20,063 bases of DNA, taken from NCBI RefSeq assembly GCF_000315625.1, contig NW_005434670.1:535991-556053 (forward strand). The letters are read 5' to 3'. Under the pieces are notes generated by a model. That model was given only the letters and a program-made list of their open reading frames with translations, was not told where the DNA came from and did not search any database. Made by a program: the position numbers and the translations under genes. This document shows positions 19,480-20,063 of this stretch, piece by piece; position 1 is the stretch's first letter, and the number at the start of each line of letters is the position of its first letter. Source of the stretch: Guillardia theta CCMP2712. Its lineage: Eukaryota > Cryptophyceae > Pyrenomonadales > Geminigeraceae.

Positions 19480-20063
19480 TCTGCTCCTGCTCCTCCTGCT
19501 CTCCTTCACTTACCGCTCCATCCTGCAGCTACCCGCAGAACTTCGCCATCCTCTTGGAGGGACAGGAGGGTCAAACCATGCTCTGCGTGTGCGACGGGGA
19601 GGTGGACATCTACGTCAAGGGCCACCACGTCACGAGGTTCGGGGAGGGACATATCTTCGGGGAGATCGCGCTGGTGACGGGAGAGAAGAGAACTGCTTCA
19701 GGTGCCTCCTGCCCTCCCCCCCCTCTCCCTCCTTCCGCTCCCGCTCGTTTCTCCCCTACCTCCCCCACCCCCTTCATCCTCCTCCTCCCACTTCCCCAAC
19801 TACAATGGGGGGCAAAGATGATTTCATTCTGCCTCCTCCTCCTCCTCGAACTGGCATGTTGCTTCGTCCACCGACATCTGCCAGGAAATACTCAGCTACA
19901 CTTCGCAGCAGACTCTTGATTGCCTCTGGGATAATGTCACTGGTCACAAGCCCCTTCAAGATGGGAAAGATTTGAACTCTCGTTTCAGAGATCTATGACG
20001 AGGGAGAGAAATGCCTGCTTACCCTACATCCCATGAAGGATGGCATGGCTCCACCTCAGATGG
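14158..20063 (+). CDS. Cyclic-nucleotide-binding-domain protein, multi-exon, runs off the right edge
   Basis: Role: probable cAMP/cGMP-responsive regulator; no effector domain is visible. Exons: 14158-14223, 14280-14298, 14375-14600, 14761-14933, 15153-15184, 15339-15407, 15618-15655, 15935-16031, 16219-16261, 16398-16404, 16524-16596, 16887-16985, 17230-17296, 17563-17620, 18133-18172, 18437-18472, 18673-18699, 18948-19043, 19331-19413, 19529-19701, 19989 onward. Phases close throughout. Parts in order: Ser/Thr-rich N-terminus; Glu-rich MGKEEEEELVGRE helix; CQAC (182-185) and CRKC (209-212); helical region with KAMHHWTYRVS and KAFRKWKLETGD; coiled coil LTEKKLLEKMQRK and TEKEEKIRQSLEA; CNB domain from about residue 423 (RIIRNSQILSQLGDSELDKL), with phosphate-binding cassette FGEIALVTGEKRTAS keeping the Glu and Arg that hold the nucleotide. 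The CNB domain is solid. Least certain are the 7-nt exon, its neighbours (16398-16985) and the donor at 19044. The family of the whole protein is not recognised. Confidence 0.72.
15046..15094. repeat. (GGGA)n repeat in intron
   Basis: About ten GGGA units in the intron 14934-15152, followed by a TTC repeat that forms the pyrimidine tract of the acceptor. Confidence 0.9.
15446..15470. repeat. (CCT)n repeat in intron
   Basis: Eight or so CCT units in the intron 15408-15617, preceded by CTGCTGTTGCT. Confidence 0.85.
15701..15780. repeat. (CTCTCCCTC)n-type pyrimidine repeat in intron
   Basis: An imperfect CTCTCCCTCCT / CCTCCCTC repeat in the intron 15656-15934. The sense strand is almost purely pyrimidine. 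Confidence 0.85.
16081..16170. repeat. (GGAGCA)n hexanucleotide repeat in intron
   Basis: About fifteen GGAGCA units, with one GGATCA and one GGAGCG variant, in the intron 16032-16218. Translated frames (poly Glu-Gln, Gly-Ala, Pro-Ala) are artefacts. The unit is the exact complement of the TGCTCC units at about 17335 and 19445. Confidence 0.95.
16398..16404 (+). other. Candidate 7-nt microexon (CATCACA)
   Basis: The acceptor TTCTTTGTACAG precedes it and the donor GTAAGC follows. Including it shifts phase from 1 (exon 16219-16261) to 2, which is what exon 16524-16596 needs to read QVEEEAFAGREEVDPLEHTR. Without it the next exon would read an Arg/Ser-rich frame whose obvious donor does not fit the following exon. 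Confidence 0.4.
17066..17180. repeat. (GAGAGGA)n heptanucleotide repeat in intron
   Basis: About fifteen GAGAGGA units with one GATGAGA variant, in the intron 16986-17229. The sense strand is almost purely purine. Confidence 0.93.
17329..17460. repeat. CTG/CTC triplet repeat in intron
   Basis: Interrupted CTG repeat with CTGCTC and CTGATG units, in the intron 17297-17562. Minus-strand frames give poly-Gln and poly-Ala artefacts. Confidence 0.93.
17757..17786. repeat. (GGGA)n repeat in intron
   Basis: About seven GGGA units in the longest intron (17621-18132), preceded by GGAGGAAGA purine sequence. Confidence 0.9.
17924..17959. repeat. (CCTGCTC)n heptanucleotide repeat in intron
   Basis: Five near-perfect units in the same intron, followed by CT-rich sequence running toward the acceptor at 18132. 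Confidence 0.9.
18188..18412. repeat. Compound ACC, TCCTCG, ACCAGC and TCCTTG repeats in intron
   Basis: Four successive repeat types fill the intron 18173-18436: ACC (about 18188-18202), TCCTCG (18203-18240), ACCAGC (about 18298-18317) and TCCTTG (18358-18412). Confidence 0.92.
18520..18584. repeat. (TCCTCG)n repeat in intron
   Basis: About ten TCCTCG units in the intron 18473-18672, preceded by two TCCTTG units. It shares the unit seen at 5561 and 18203. Confidence 0.94.
19082..19139. repeat. (CCT)n triplet repeat in intron
   Basis: About nineteen uninterrupted CCT units in the intron before the cyclic-nucleotide-binding exons. Confidence 0.95.
19441..19502. repeat. (CTCCTG)n hexanucleotide repeat in intron
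   Basis: About ten CTCCTG units with one CTTCTG variant fill most of the 115-nt intron 19414-19528, which splits the cyclic-nucleotide-binding domain. Confidence 0.94.

Noticed and set aside
18812-19975. 387-residue plus-strand open frame
   Set aside because: Most of it is poly-Ser/Leu from the CCT and CTCCTG repeats and intron sequence. Only short parts overlap real exons, and mostly in the wrong frame.
19800-19975. Open stretch KYSATLRSRLLIASGIM as a possible exon
   Set aside because: No phase-matching acceptor and donor were found. Joining 19701 to 19989 continues the cyclic-nucleotide-binding domain in frame (CLLTLHP aligns with the usual strand).

Overview
This is nuclear DNA from a microbial eukaryote. 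The evidence is four spliced genes with GT-AG introns, a branch-point-binding splicing factor, a PP4 regulatory subunit and intergenic and intronic microsatellites. There is no operon structure or Shine-Dalgarno logic. The splicing factor is a KH protein with an added RRM, a layout known from plants and algae, so an algal or other plastid-related protist (for example a cryptophyte-like lineage) is my best guess. The sequence alone does not fix the taxon.

Layout: (1) 463-5348, plus strand, is a 13-exon gene for a membrane-anchored GH95-type alpha-L-fucosidase-like protein with a PAN/Apple domain. (2) 5349-7105 is a spacer with a hexanucleotide repeat, an A-rich tract, a C-rich 'TACCCC' zone and a TATA-box candidate. 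(3) 7106-9928, plus, is the protein phosphatase 4 regulatory subunit 3 (PP4R3/SMEK) in 5 exons, about 840 aa. (4) 10111-12257, minus, is splicing factor 1 / branch-point-binding protein in 7 exons, 615 aa, tail-to-tail with PP4R3. (5) 12258-14157 is a divergent spacer with another 'TACCCC' zone, a 26-bp palindrome, a GC-rich cluster of palindromes, and a probable noncoding first exon and leader intron for the next gene. (6) From 14158 past the right edge, plus, is a gene of at least 21 exons. It encodes an unrecognised protein with a CxxC-x23-CxxC pair, a Trp/basic helical region and a cyclic-nucleotide-binding domain.

Exon boundaries were placed by hand from GT-AG sites, reading phase and recognisable protein homology. 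Phases close exactly for SF1, for PP4R3 under the chosen donors, and for nearly all of the GH95 and cyclic-nucleotide-binding genes. The first three genes have mostly 36-70 nt introns. The fourth has mostly 115-510 nt introns full of purine/pyrimidine microsatellites, and most long open frames there are repeat artefacts.

The genes are not an obvious functional cluster: a surface/secretory glycosidase, a phosphatase scaffold, a splicing factor and a putative cyclic-nucleotide sensor. The best leads are the GH95 domain architecture, the SF1 variant (two N-terminal ULM motifs, no zinc knuckle, an RRM and a 33-nt cassette-like exon), the uncharacterised cyclic-nucleotide-binding protein with a possible 7-nt microexon, complementary repeat arrays in its introns, and the palindrome cluster upstream of it.
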